From Xanthobacter sp. NM-59 (GTDB taxonomy: Bacteria; Pseudomonadota; Alphaproteobacteria; Rhizobiales; Xanthobacteraceae): a DNA stretch of 64,000 bases. Positions 43,057-52,033 of the stretch are shown here, piece after piece. Each line of letters starts with the position of its first letter. Position 1 is the first letter of the stretch. The translations under genes and the position numbers were made by a program. The stretch lies in contig NZ_JACBFQ010000003.1 in NCBI RefSeq assembly GCF_021401125.1, positions 186,001 to 250,000 on the forward strand, written 5' to 3'. The notes beneath the pieces were generated by a model that saw only the letters and a program-made list of their open reading frames with translations, had not been told where the DNA came from and did not search any database.

Positions 43057-45822
43057 TCACGTCTCCTGTTTGCGCAGGATGAGGTGGGCGATGAGCAGCA
43101 GCGCCGGCCAAAAGGCCGCCGTGACGAGAATGAACGGCACGAGCTCCATGAAGCCCAGCCCCTTGGTGAAGGCGCCGACGCTGATGCGCATGAAATAGGT
43201 GGTGGGAAAGAAGGTGCCCACCGCCCAGGCCGCCCCCTCCAGGGTCGCCACGGGCTGCAACAGGCCCGAAAACTGGGTTGCCGGCATCATGGTGCCGATA
43301 GCCGTGCCGAACAGGGCCGCCACTTGGGTATTGGTGAGGGTGGAGGAAACGAGGCCGATGGCGGTGGTGGCCAGCACATAGACCACCGCGCCCAGGAACA
43401 GCCCCAGGAACGAGCCCTTCAGCGGCACCCCGAACAGGAAGAGAGCCAGCCCGACCATGACGAAGAAGTTGAACACCGCCACCGCCACATAGGGCGCCTG
43501 CTTGCCCAGCAGGAATTCCAGCTTCGTCACCGGCGTCACATAAAGATTGGTGATGGAGCCCAGCTCCTTCTCCGTCACCACGCCCAAGGCGGTGAGAATG
43601 GCGGGGATGAAGATGAGCATCAGCGCGATCACCGCGGGCACCATGGCGTCCACGGACTTGAACGACTGGTTGTAGCGGTAGCGCATCTCCAGGCTGGCGG
43701 CGGTGGTGAGGCTGCGCCCCGCCTCCTGCGCCGCCTGCTGCAGGAACTGCAGGTGCACCTGCTGCACATAGCCCTGTATGGTCTCGGCGCGGAACGGCAT
43801 GGCGCCGTCAATGGTCACCAGCACCTCGGTAGGCCGGCCGGATCTCAGATCCGCCCCGAAATCCGGCGGCAGCTCGATGGCGAAGGCGATGTCATTGGCC
43901 TTCAACCGCCGGTCGAGGTCGGCGGGGTCCGCGAGCGGGGCCTCGGCCACGAAATAGGTGGAGTGGGCGAAGCCATCGATATAAGCGCGGCTTTCGGCGG
44001 TCTGGTCACGATCGAGCACGGCGAAGCGCAACTTGTCCACGTCCAGCGTGATGCCGTAGCCAAAGATGATCATGAGAATGGCGGTGCCCAGCAAGGCGAA
44101 GGCGAGCCGCACCGGATCACGCCGCAGCTCCAGCGTCTCGCGCCAGGCATAGGCGCCGAGCCGCGACCAGGAGAAGCTGGAGCGGTGGGCGCTGGTGGCC
44201 GCGGGCGGCGGCAGGCGGGCATCGGTCTCGGCCTCGCGCCCGCCCATCTCCATATAGGCGATGAAGGCTTCCTCCAGCGAGGCGGCCTTCTGCGCCTGGC
44301 GCAGCTCCTCGGGTGCACCGGTGGCGATGACCCGGCCCGCATGCATGAAGGAGATGCGATCGCACCGCTCCGCCTCGCCCATGAAGTGGGTCGAGACGAA
44401 GATGGTCACCCCCTCCTCGCGCGACAGGCGCTGCAGGTGGTCCCAGAAGCCGTCGCGGGCCACCGGGTCCACGCCCGATGTGGGCTCGTCGAGGATCAGC
44501 AGCTCGGGATCATGCAGGATGGCCACCGCGAGCGACAGGCGCTGGCGCACGCCCAGAGGCAGGCCGTCGGAAAGGGCGTCGAGATGCTCCGTCAGGTCGA
44601 AGTCGTCGGTCAGCTTGGCGATGCGCCGGGCCGCCGCGTCCTCCTCCAGGGAGAACAGGCGGGCGTGCAGTTCCAGGTTCTGCCGCACCGTCAGCTCGCC
44701 ATAGAGCGAGAAGGCCTGGGACATGTAGCCCACCCGGCGCCGGGTCTCGATGTCGGCGGGGTCCACCGGCACGCCGAACAGCAGGGCCTCGCCCTCGCTG
44801 GCCGGCAGAAGGCCGGTGAGCATCTTCATGGTGGTGGACTTGCCGCAGCCATTGGAGCCCAGGAAGCCGAAGATCTCGCCCCGGCGGATCTTGAAGCTTA
44901 CATGGTCGACAGCCACGAAATCCCCGAACCGCCGGGTGAGCCCGCGCGATTCGATGGCGATGGGCGCGTCGTCCGGAATGGGGGCGCTGCGCTCGGCCCC
45001 GTCCCCATCCCCGCGCCGATCCTCGGGCAAAAGGGAGATGAAGGCGCGCTCCAGATTGGGCTGGCCGGTCCTTTCCAGCAGCGCCGCCGGGCTGTCATCG
45101 GCCAGGATGCGGCCTTCATCCACCATCACCACCCGCCCGAAGCGGGCCGCCTCCTCCATGTCGGAGGTGGCAACCAGCAAGGTCAGCTGCGGGCGGTCGG
45201 CGCGGATGGTTTCCACGAAGTCCCAGAACTGACGGCGGGAGAGCGGATCGACGCCGGTGGTGGGCTCGTCCAGCACCAGCAGATCGGGATCATGCACCAG
45301 GGAGCAGCACAGACCGAGCTTCTGCTTCATGCCGCCGGACAGCTTGCGCATGAGCCGCCCGGCGAAGGGCGTGAGGCCCGTGGCCGCCAGCAGGGGCGCC
45401 ACGCGCGCGCCCTTGGCATCGGCATTTTCCCCGAACAGGCGGGCGAAGAAGGCGATGTTCTCCGCCACCGTGAGGTTGGGATAAAGATTGCGCCCCAGCC
45501 CCTGGGGCATGAAGGCGATGCGCGGCTGGACCAGGTCGCGCTGGCGGCGCGTGGCCAGGTCCGCGCCCAGCACCTCCACCGTTCCCGCCTGGATGCGCTT
45601 GGCACCGGTGATAAGCCCGAGCAAGGTGGACTTGCCCACCCCATCCGGCCCCACCAGGGCGACCGACGCCCCTTCGGCAATGGTAAGGTCGATGCCGTCC
45701 ACCGCCGTGGTGTCGCCATAGCGGTGGCGAATGCCCGCGAGGCGCACGGCCGCCGGGCGGCCGCCCCCGGCCGCGCCCGAAGGCGCGGGGGTCCCGGACG
45801 AACGCTCCGATGGTGTGTTCAC
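43057..45822 (-). CDS. rbbA: Fused ABC protein: two ATPase domains and an ABC-2 permease (RbbA/YhiH-like)
   Basis: 921 residues from GTG 45822, preceded by GGGAG; an ATG at 45894 lies inside the hlyD-like gene. Two nucleotide-binding domains are present: VALVGPDGVGKSTLLGLITG with LSGGMKQKLGLCCS and LVLDEPTTGVDP, and FGFLGSNGCGKSTTMKMLTG with LSLAVAILHDPELLILDEPT. A membrane domain with about six helices fills the C-terminal 350 residues (YRYNQSFKSVDAMVPAVIAL). The layout equals E. coli RbbA (YhiH). The signature of the second domain is degenerate (LPLGVRQRLSL). Hydrolysis probably drives efflux with HlyD and the permease. Confidence 0.95.
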   Translation of the reverse strand: MNTPSERSSGTPAPSGAAGGGRPAAVRLAGIRHRYGDTTAVDGIDLTIAEGASVALVGPDGVGKSTLLGLITGAKRIQAGTVEVLGADLATRRQRDLVQPRIAFMPQGLGRNLYPNLTVAENIAFFARLFGENADAKGARVAPLLAATGLTPFAGRLMRKLSGGMKQKLGLCCSLVHDPDLLVLDEPTTGVDPLSRRQFWDFVETIRADRPQLTLLVATSDMEEAARFGRVVMVDEGRILADDSPAALLERTGQPNLERAFISLLPEDRRGDGDGAERSAPIPDDAPIAIESRGLTRRFGDFVAVDHVSFKIRRGEIFGFLGSNGCGKSTTMKMLTGLLPASEGEALLFGVPVDPADIETRRRVGYMSQAFSLYGELTVRQNLELHARLFSLEEDAAARRIAKLTDDFDLTEHLDALSDGLPLGVRQRLSLAVAILHDPELLILDEPTSGVDPVARDGFWDHLQRLSREEGVTIFVSTHFMGEAERCDRISFMHAGRVIATGAPEELRQAQKAASLEEAFIAYMEMGGREAETDARLPPPAATSAHRSSFSWSRLGAYAWRETLELRRDPVRLAFALLGTAILMIIFGYGITLDVDKLRFAVLDRDQTAESRAYIDGFAHSTYFVAEAPLADPADLDRRLKANDIAFAIELPPDFGADLRSGRPTEVLVTIDGAMPFRAETIQGYVQQVHLQFLQQAAQEAGRSLTTAASLEMRYRYNQSFKSVDAMVPAVIALMLIFIPAILTALGVVTEKELGSITNLYVTPVTKLEFLLGKQAPYVAVAVFNFFVMVGLALFLFGVPLKGSFLGLFLGAVVYVLATTAIGLVSSTLTNTQVAALFGTAIGTMMPATQFSGLLQPVATLEGAAWAVGTFFPTTYFMRISVGAFTKGLGFMELVPFILVTAAFWPALLLIAHLILRKQET

Positions 45823-45853
45823 GATCCGCTCCCGCACCGACGGCACGCGCCGC

Positions 45854-46972
45854 TCACTTCGGCGCCCCCGCCTTCGGATCGCCCTTGGAGGCATCGGCTC
45901 CCTCCGCCGGGGAGATGGGCACGGACTTCACCCTGTCCGCGTCGTCGGCCGCCGGCTGGCCGCCGGCCCCCTTCGCCGCCACGGCGGCCTGCAGCACCAG
46001 GTCGGAATCAAGCCAGCTCGGCCACTGGGCGGTGGGATCGAGCCGCACATAACCCATGCCGGTGACGCCCGTCTTGGCCTCGTTGATGTATTTTTCCACC
46101 AGCGACTGTGGCACCCGCAGCTTCACGCGAAACATCATGCGGTCGCGCTCGCTCTGGGTCTCCACCTGCTTGGGCGTGAACTGCGCGCGCGCCGACACGA
46201 ACGACACATTGGCCGGCACCGCCCGGTCCGGCAGCGGCTCCAGCAGCAGCCGCGCCTCGGCGCCCAGCGCCAGCCGGCCGGCGTCGGAAGCGGGCAGGAA
46301 GACGGTCATGTAGACATTGGAGAGGTCGAGCAGGGTCAGCACCTTGCCACCGGCCGCCAGCACCTCCCCGGGCTCCGCCAGCCGGTAGAGCACGCGGCCC
46401 GCCTTGGGCGCGACCAGCGTCCCGTCCTGGACCATGCGGGTCAGGCGCTCCACCTCCGCCTCGGCGGCGCGGATGGCCGATTCGCTGGCGGCAAGGCTGC
46501 TCTGGGCAGCCGCCAGCGCCGCCTGGGCGGTGAGCTTGGTTGTGCGGTACTGGTCCACCTTCTGCACGGTGGTGAAGCCGCTGGCCACCAGGGTGGTCTG
46601 GCGTTCCAGCTCCTTGGTGGCGAGATCGAGTTCGCCCTTGCGCTGCTCCACCACATGGGAGGCGGTGTCGCGCGACTTGATGGCCTGCTGTTCCTGGGCC
46701 TGGGCGGTGCGCAGGGCGGCGGCGGTCTCCTCCACATCCATGTGGGCGACCACCTGGCCTTCCTTCACGAAGTCGCCTTCCTCCACCAGCACGTCGACCA
46801 CGCGGCCGGCGGCCTTGGTGGCCACGTCCACCTCGGTGGCCTCGATGCGTCCGTTGCCGGCGGCGAAGCCGGGCGGCAGGCTGCGCGCACGCGAGGCGAA
46901 ATAATAGGCGCCAACCCCTCCGATCGCGACCACGGCGAGGAGCAGGACGATAAGCGACACGGTCCGCTTCAT
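45854..46972 (-). CDS. HlyD-family membrane fusion protein
   Basis: 372 residues from ATG 46972 (MKRTVSLIVLLLAVVAIGGV), with GGAGG upstream. One N-terminal membrane helix, then a lipoyl half (NGRIEATEVDVATKAAGRVV), a helical hairpin with AQAQEQQAIKSRDTASHVVE, and a second lipoyl/barrel part (DGTLVAPKAGRVLYRLAEPG). The tail is Pro/Asp-rich. It links the inner-membrane ABC pump to an outer-membrane channel; no TolC gene is in the window. It begins the operon hlyD-rbbA-permease and is divergent from the Rieske gene. Confidence 0.94.
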   Translation of the reverse strand: MKRTVSLIVLLLAVVAIGGVGAYYFASRARSLPPGFAAGNGRIEATEVDVATKAAGRVVDVLVEEGDFVKEGQVVAHMDVEETAAALRTAQAQEQQAIKSRDTASHVVEQRKGELDLATKELERQTTLVASGFTTVQKVDQYRTTKLTAQAALAAAQSSLAASESAIRAAEAEVERLTRMVQDGTLVAPKAGRVLYRLAEPGEVLAAGGKVLTLLDLSNVYMTVFLPASDAGRLALGAEARLLLEPLPDRAVPANVSFVSARAQFTPKQVETQSERDRMMFRVKLRVPQSLVEKYINEAKTGVTGMGYVRLDPTAQWPSWLDSDLVLQAAVAAKGAGGQPAADDADRVKSVPISPAEGADASKGDPKAGAPK

Positions 46973-47264
46973 CAGCGAAGAGCCTCCAAGACACGGAATT
47001 CGCACATGCCGTGCGCATCCCCCCGCTTCAGCGGGGCTCGTCACGATCCGCACGGACTGCCGCAACTCGGTCGGCGGATGTTCCTTCTTCCCACATCTGC
47101 CGGGGCCGCTGCAATGCGGCATCACCGGCCACGCGCGGCCCATACCCGGCATCGTCGTCGCTTTTGCGACACTGGAGCCCTTCCAACGGACAAGGTGGAG
47201 GCGTTTGTTCGTGGTCCGTAATTTGCCTCGCAACGGGAAGGATCCGTTTCAGAAGGCAAGCGCG

Positions 47265-47606
47265 ATGGCTTTCACCTCGATCTGCAACACCGACGCCGTC
47301 AGCGAAGGGGGCATGGGCCTGTTCCAGGCCGGGAAAAAGAGTGTGCTGCTGCTCTGGCCGGCGGGCGGCGAGCTGAAGGCCTACCGCGGCCGCTGCCCCC
47401 ATGCGGACGTGCCGCTGGAAGGCTCCACTTTCAATGGCGCCGTCATCACCTGCCCGCACCACCAATGGGGGTTCGACGCCACCAGCGGCAAGTGCGTGAC
47501 CCACCTGGTCCGCAATGCGCTGCACCCCTATCCCCTGCGCATCGAGGGCAACGAGATCCAGGTGGACCTCGGCCCGGTGAGGGCGCCGCGCGCCCCCGCC
47601 GCCTGA
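47265..47606 (+). CDS. Rieske [2Fe-2S] ferredoxin, toluene-4-monooxygenase C type
   Basis: 113 residues from ATG 47265 (MAFTSICNTDAVSEGGMGLF). The Rieske motif is C-x-H-x16-C-x2-H: CPHADVPLEGSTFNG then AVITCPHHQWGFDATSG. Alignment by eye is closest to the soluble T4moC/TmoC/XamoC ferredoxins of diiron monooxygenases (PLRIEGNEIQVDLGPVRAP end). No hydroxylase, effector or reductase gene is adjacent, so this is an orphan. A role as a ferredoxin for a monooxygenase encoded elsewhere is inference. It lies divergent from hlyD. Confidence 0.9.
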   Translation: MAFTSICNTDAVSEGGMGLFQAGKKSVLLLWPAGGELKAYRGRCPHADVPLEGSTFNGAVITCPHHQWGFDATSGKCVTHLVRNALHPYPLRIEGNEIQVDLGPVRAPRAPAA

Positions 47607-47985
47607 TCCCGCCGGCTGATCCCGCCTAGACCCGACGCGGGACGAACCGGCGCGGGGCGCCGCGCATCCACGCACCCCCGCCCCGCTTTCCTGCGCGCAT
47701 TCCCCACCCGCATGCCCTGCCCCAGAGGCATTATCCAGAAAAATGCAGTCGACACCGCAGGAAATGACACCCTAAAATACCAGATCAAGATGTCGTGGCA
47801 CGTGAGAGACAGTCATCTTTACGAAGCGGGCGAAACTAACATCCTGGACGTTGCGGAACTACACTGAGACGACCTGGGGTCGCGCCACCTTCCAGCAAGC
47901 ATAGCGTTGAAGTGCCATCACAAATGGGCGTGCATCACCTGGGATCGGGGCAGGATTCCAGGCGGGAACCAAGGGCGGGGGGCGT
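47607..47985. other. Spacer between Rieske and outer-membrane protein genes
   Basis: 379 bases without a supported gene. The middle (about 47740-47870) is much less GC-rich than the rest of the window (CAGAAAAATGCAGTC, CACCCTAAAATACC, TCATCTTTACGAAG), which fits a promoter region for the outer-membrane protein gene; no standard -35/-10 pair stands out. Confidence 0.4.
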
Positions 47986-49737
47986 ATGCGCAGGCAGGGT
48001 CTATTCCATGTGCTCGGCATGGGCACGGCCATCGGGGCTATGCTGGCGGGCGCTCCGGCTCTCGCGGCGGATCTGAATTCCTATAAGGCCCCTTCGCCCC
48101 CGCCGCCCGCGTGGAGCGGCTTCTATGCGGGCCTGAATGCGGGGTATGGCTGGGGCACCTCCGGGTCGGCTCAGACCACGGGCGTCGCGCTGCTGGACGC
48201 CATTTCCGGCAGCCCCGCCTGGGGCACGCCTTATGGCTATACGGCGCTTGCCAGCACCGGCACGTCCACGTTCAACCCTTCCGGCGTCATCGGTGGCCTG
48301 CAGGCGGGCTATAATTTTCAGCTGAATCCAGGCCTTGTTGTCGGCATCGAGGCGGACCTCCAGGGGGCCGGCATCTCCGGCAGCGGCGCACTGGCCAGCA
48401 TCGTCGCCTACGGCCCCGACGCCTCGGGGCTGATCGACACGGCCGCCGGCGGCATTCACGTCTCCAGCAGCCTCGACTGGCTGGGCACGGTGCGCGCCCG
48501 CATCGGCTATCTGGCCACGCCCGCCATCCTTGTCTATGCCACGGGCGGCCTGGCCTATGGCGGGGTCACCGCCACCCAGACGGCCTCCCTCGCCTTCGCG
48601 GACGACCAGCCTTTCACCTACCCCACCTTCGGCGGAACCGCGAGCGCCGCCGAGACCCGGCTGGGCTGGACCGCCGGCGGCGGCGGCGAATGGGCCCTGA
48701 CGCCGGGCTGGAGCGTGAAGGCCGAGGCGCTCTATTACAATCTCGGCAGCGCCACCTTCACGGGCGCGCCCGCGGGAGCCATCGACACGGACGGCTCGGC
48801 CGGCCCGCCCGGCGGCCTTCTGTTCGCCAATCAGGCCTCCACGCGCATCACCTATGACGGGGTGATCGTTCGCGGCGGCATCAACTATCACTTCAATGCC
48901 GGGGCGGCGGCGAGCGAACCGGCAACCTCGGCGCCCCAGGCCTGGACCGGCTTTTATGGCGGCCTCAATGCCGGCTACGGCTGGGGCACCTCCAGCAGCG
49001 CAGACACCCGCGCGATCCCGGTCATCGACAATCTGGCCGGCGATCCCTTCTGGCTCACCCCCGCAGGCTTCACCGCGGCGGCCAATACGGGCAGCGCCAG
49101 CCTTTCACAATCGGGCTTCGTGGGCGGCGTCCAGGCCGGCTACAACATGCAATGGTCGCAGCTGGTCGCGGGTATCGAAGCAGATATCCAGGGCGCCGGC
49201 CTGCGCGGCCAGGGGCGCTATTCCGGCTTCGCCCAAACGGGTCCCGATGCCTCCGGCTTCACGGATGCGGCCATCGGCGGCGGCACCGTCACCGCCAATA
49301 TCGACTGGCTGGGCACCGTGCGCGCCCGCGCCGGCTACCTGCCCATGCCCGGCCTGCTGATCTACGCCACCGGCGGCCTCGCCTATGGCGGCGTCAGCGC
49401 CAGCACCTCCAACTCGGTGATGTTCGCCGACAACTTCCCCGACCTTTACCCCACCTTCGGCGGTGCCGGCGGCGGCTCCAAGACCCGCACCGGCTGGACC
49501 GTTGGTGGCGGCGGCGAATGGCTGCTCGCCTCCCGCTGGAGCGTCAAGGCGGAGGCGCTCTATTACGATCTCGGGAGCGAGACCTTTGCCTCGTCTCCCG
49601 TGGGCGCGGTCGATCCCGATGGCAACGCCCTGGTCGGCGGGGTACCCGGGGCCACCATGTTCGCCAACGTGCCCGTCACCCGCGTCAATTATGACGGGGT
49701 GATCGTGCGCGCGGGGCTCAACTATCGCTTCAACTGA
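47986..49737 (+). CDS. Outer-membrane protein with two tandem beta-barrel domains
   Basis: 583 residues. The signal peptide MRRQGLFHVLGMGTAIGAML ends near LAADL. The mature protein is two homologous halves of about 270 residues. Each starts with AWSGFYAGLNAGYGWGTS or AWTGFYGGLNAGYGWGTS, continues with LVYATGGLAYGGV or LIYATGGLAYGGV, and closes with YDGVIVRGGINYHFN or YDGVIVRAGLNYRFN. Each half alone has the length and C-terminal Phe signature of an Omp25/Omp31-type 8-stranded barrel common in Hyphomicrobiales. A tandem double barrel is unusual. It may form two barrels or one larger barrel. Confidence 0.92.
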   Translation: MRRQGLFHVLGMGTAIGAMLAGAPALAADLNSYKAPSPPPPAWSGFYAGLNAGYGWGTSGSAQTTGVALLDAISGSPAWGTPYGYTALASTGTSTFNPSGVIGGLQAGYNFQLNPGLVVGIEADLQGAGISGSGALASIVAYGPDASGLIDTAAGGIHVSSSLDWLGTVRARIGYLATPAILVYATGGLAYGGVTATQTASLAFADDQPFTYPTFGGTASAAETRLGWTAGGGGEWALTPGWSVKAEALYYNLGSATFTGAPAGAIDTDGSAGPPGGLLFANQASTRITYDGVIVRGGINYHFNAGAAASEPATSAPQAWTGFYGGLNAGYGWGTSSSADTRAIPVIDNLAGDPFWLTPAGFTAAANTGSASLSQSGFVGGVQAGYNMQWSQLVAGIEADIQGAGLRGQGRYSGFAQTGPDASGFTDAAIGGGTVTANIDWLGTVRARAGYLPMPGLLIYATGGLAYGGVSASTSNSVMFADNFPDLYPTFGGAGGGSKTRTGWTVGGGGEWLLASRWSVKAEALYYDLGSETFASSPVGAVDPDGNALVGGVPGATMFANVPVTRVNYDGVIVRAGLNYRFN

Positions 49738-49855
49738 CGCCTCGACCGACGATTGGGCCTCTCGCCCCGTCGGGCCACCTTCCCCATCAGCACCCAGCCC
49801 ATCCCGCAGCTGCCAGGGCGGCGGCAGGGACCCGAGACAGCCGGGAGTAAGCACG

Positions 49856-51922
49856 ATGCAGACGAAAACAGGTTTCGCCTCCCAACGACCGGCCCCAAGG
49901 GGCGCGACGGCAGCGACCGGGCTCACCCTCGCCGCCCTGTTGCTGGGCTTCCCGACGCCGGAAGCGAAGGCGGCCAGCGCGCCGCTTACCTGCAAGATTG
50001 GAACGGAAAAGCATTGTTATAAAGAAGTCCGCATCGTCAACAATACGGGCGGAACCATCTATATTGTCATCCAAGGCTCGCAACACCTCGACGCAGCCGC
50101 CATCAACTGCCCCACCGGCGGCGATCTCTGGCTTCAGGGCGCGTTCGCCGACACGTCGCAATGCTATGCGGTCAAGAATAATTATTATATCTACGTGAAC
50201 CCCACCAAAGGCATTGCCAACGGCGCGACCGTCTCCATCACGCTGCCCTGGTGGTCCAAGCTGAATACGAAGCGCGATCCCGCCGCCGATACTTATGTGG
50301 ACTGGTGGCAGAGCGCCCGCGTCTTCGTGTTCGACGACCAGGCCGCGCTGAAGCAAAGCTACAATGTGAACGCCGGCCGCCAGGGCAAGGCCGTGACGCT
50401 GGCCTCTGGGAGCCCCGCCCCCGCCTGCAACACGGCCCTGAAGGGCAATGCCTGCGACAGCAACGACATGCGGACCTACCGGGTCACGACGATCCCGGGC
50501 AGCGCCATCGACCTGCAGACTCCGTATCAGCTCAGCGAATTCACCTTCGCTGACGTCCTGAACCAGTCGAACACCGCGATCGTGGCGGACCTCGATGCCA
50601 ATTACAATGTGTCGTACGTTGATCAGATCTACCTGCCGGTGGCCATTGCTCCCCTCACCAGCAGTGGCAAGGTGGGCTATATTGGCAGCGTCATGTCGGT
50701 GAGCGATTGGCGGACCCGGCTCAAGACCTTCACCGGCGCCAATTCCAGCCTGACCGCAGCCACCAAATGGCCCATCTACAACAATCCGGTCACGGCATCC
50801 AAAAAGCGGCTTTACCCCAATGCGGGCATTCGCGTGCCATCCGCCGCTTCCGCCTTCAACTTCTACATGGACCCCACTTATATCGACGCCCCGAAGACGC
50901 AGCAGCCGCTGCTCATCGCGAAATCCGGCATCACGCCGCCGACGCTGATCGCGAACATGCAGGCGAACTGGAAAAACTGCACCACTTCTCCCTACAAAAA
51001 CTGCCCGTCCCACGCCTTGTACGCACCCATTTCCGCGAGCTTCAACCAGAATTACAAGAGCTTCCTGGCCAACAATTGCTGGAACAAGACTACCGGACCG
51101 AGCTTTCTGGCCCCGCAGAGCAACGGCCTGCCAAATATCAACACCTACCTCTTCTTCTTGTATGGATGGGCCGCGTTCAATAACAATGGCTGCACCGCAC
51201 CCGCGCTGCCACAGGCCAACGATCCACCCAGCCTTTACGGTAACGCGCGCGTCAATTACGACACGATCCAATACAATTACGCTTACCCCATGTTGAATTC
51301 CACCGGCGCGCGGATGTTCAACCCCTATACCCAGCTGATCCATGGCCCCACCAGCAAGGGTTTTCTGGGTGCCACGGCCTACGCCTTCTCGGTGGACGAT
51401 CTGGTCAGCCTTCAGAAGCGCCCGGCCAATGGCCTGGTGTTCGCCATCGGCGGCAGCAAGGGCCTGCCAAGCGCCACGATGCTGCCCTCGAGCCCTCCCG
51501 CCGCCTATAACTGGTACACGGCATCCCTGAACCTTGGATCGGCGGGCCCTGGCAAGGTTGGCTGGAAGGCCTATGGGCTCTGTTCCAGCACCACCAACGC
51601 GCTGTTCCCCTCCTCCACGCCCGGCGCGATCGGCCTTGATCCGAACATTACGCCATCGCCCTGCATGATCACGCTGACGGACACCAAGAACAGGCAATAC
51701 CAGTTCACCATAAAGTCGTTTAGCGCCTCCGGCACGCCGCCCTACCAGATCTGGCCGGCCTTCACCCCGTCTGGCACGAAGACTTTGGATCCCAATGTCG
51801 TCCAGTGTTCCAGCAAGGACAGCTGGTGCAAGAGCGCCGTGGAGACGGCGACCAAGGTGACCGCCGGCCAGGCCGCCCCGCCGACGTTCACCCTGGCCAC
51901 GCAGCCGCCGTTGCAGAACTGA
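49856..51922 (+). CDS. Secreted cysteine-rich protein of unknown family
   Basis: 688 residues. A signal peptide (core TGLTLAALLLGFPTPEAKAA) is followed by a mature chain with 14 cysteines, all after the signal, and high Asn, Tyr and Pro. RIVNNTGGTIYIVIQGSQHL near the start and SYVDQIYLPVAIAPL near residue 250 faintly recall beta-sandwich proteins such as GH64/thaumatin-like glucanases, but this is only an impression. Codon use (more AAT, TAT, AAA) and base composition differ from neighbours, suggesting a recent arrival or an extracellular protein with its own bias. Positioned between the double barrel and the type II secretion genes, it is a candidate substrate. A strong hairpin follows. Confidence 0.75.
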   Translation: MQTKTGFASQRPAPRGATAATGLTLAALLLGFPTPEAKAASAPLTCKIGTEKHCYKEVRIVNNTGGTIYIVIQGSQHLDAAAINCPTGGDLWLQGAFADTSQCYAVKNNYYIYVNPTKGIANGATVSITLPWWSKLNTKRDPAADTYVDWWQSARVFVFDDQAALKQSYNVNAGRQGKAVTLASGSPAPACNTALKGNACDSNDMRTYRVTTIPGSAIDLQTPYQLSEFTFADVLNQSNTAIVADLDANYNVSYVDQIYLPVAIAPLTSSGKVGYIGSVMSVSDWRTRLKTFTGANSSLTAATKWPIYNNPVTASKKRLYPNAGIRVPSAASAFNFYMDPTYIDAPKTQQPLLIAKSGITPPTLIANMQANWKNCTTSPYKNCPSHALYAPISASFNQNYKSFLANNCWNKTTGPSFLAPQSNGLPNINTYLFFLYGWAAFNNNGCTAPALPQANDPPSLYGNARVNYDTIQYNYAYPMLNSTGARMFNPYTQLIHGPTSKGFLGATAYAFSVDDLVSLQKRPANGLVFAIGGSKGLPSATMLPSSPPAAYNWYTASLNLGSAGPGKVGWKAYGLCSSTTNALFPSSTPGAIGLDPNITPSPCMITLTDTKNRQYQFTIKSFSASGTPPYQIWPAFTPSGTKTLDPNVVQCSSKDSWCKSAVETATKVTAGQAAPPTFTLATQPPLQN

Positions 51923-51930
51923 GTGCATGT

Positions 51931-51957
51931 CCCGCGCGGCGGCCAGCGCCGCGCGGG
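51931..51957 (+). terminator. Hairpin after the secreted protein gene
   Basis: An 11-base perfect stem CCCGCGCGGCG/CGCCGCGCGGG with loop GCCAG begins 8 bases after the stop codon. An A-run follows on this strand, so it reads as a terminator more clearly by stem strength than by T-tract. It lies between convergent genes. Confidence 0.55.
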
Positions 51958-52033
51958 AAAACTCACCTCGCCGGGACATTTCCAAGCGACGTGATTACAT
52001 GCACGGAATGCGCGAACCTTCTGTTCAGGTCCG

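Noticed and set aside
42964-46065. 1033-codon frame opposite the permease and rbbA
   Set aside because: Composition is His/Gln/Gly-rich, as is typical of antisense frames to high-GC genes, and it spans three real genes.
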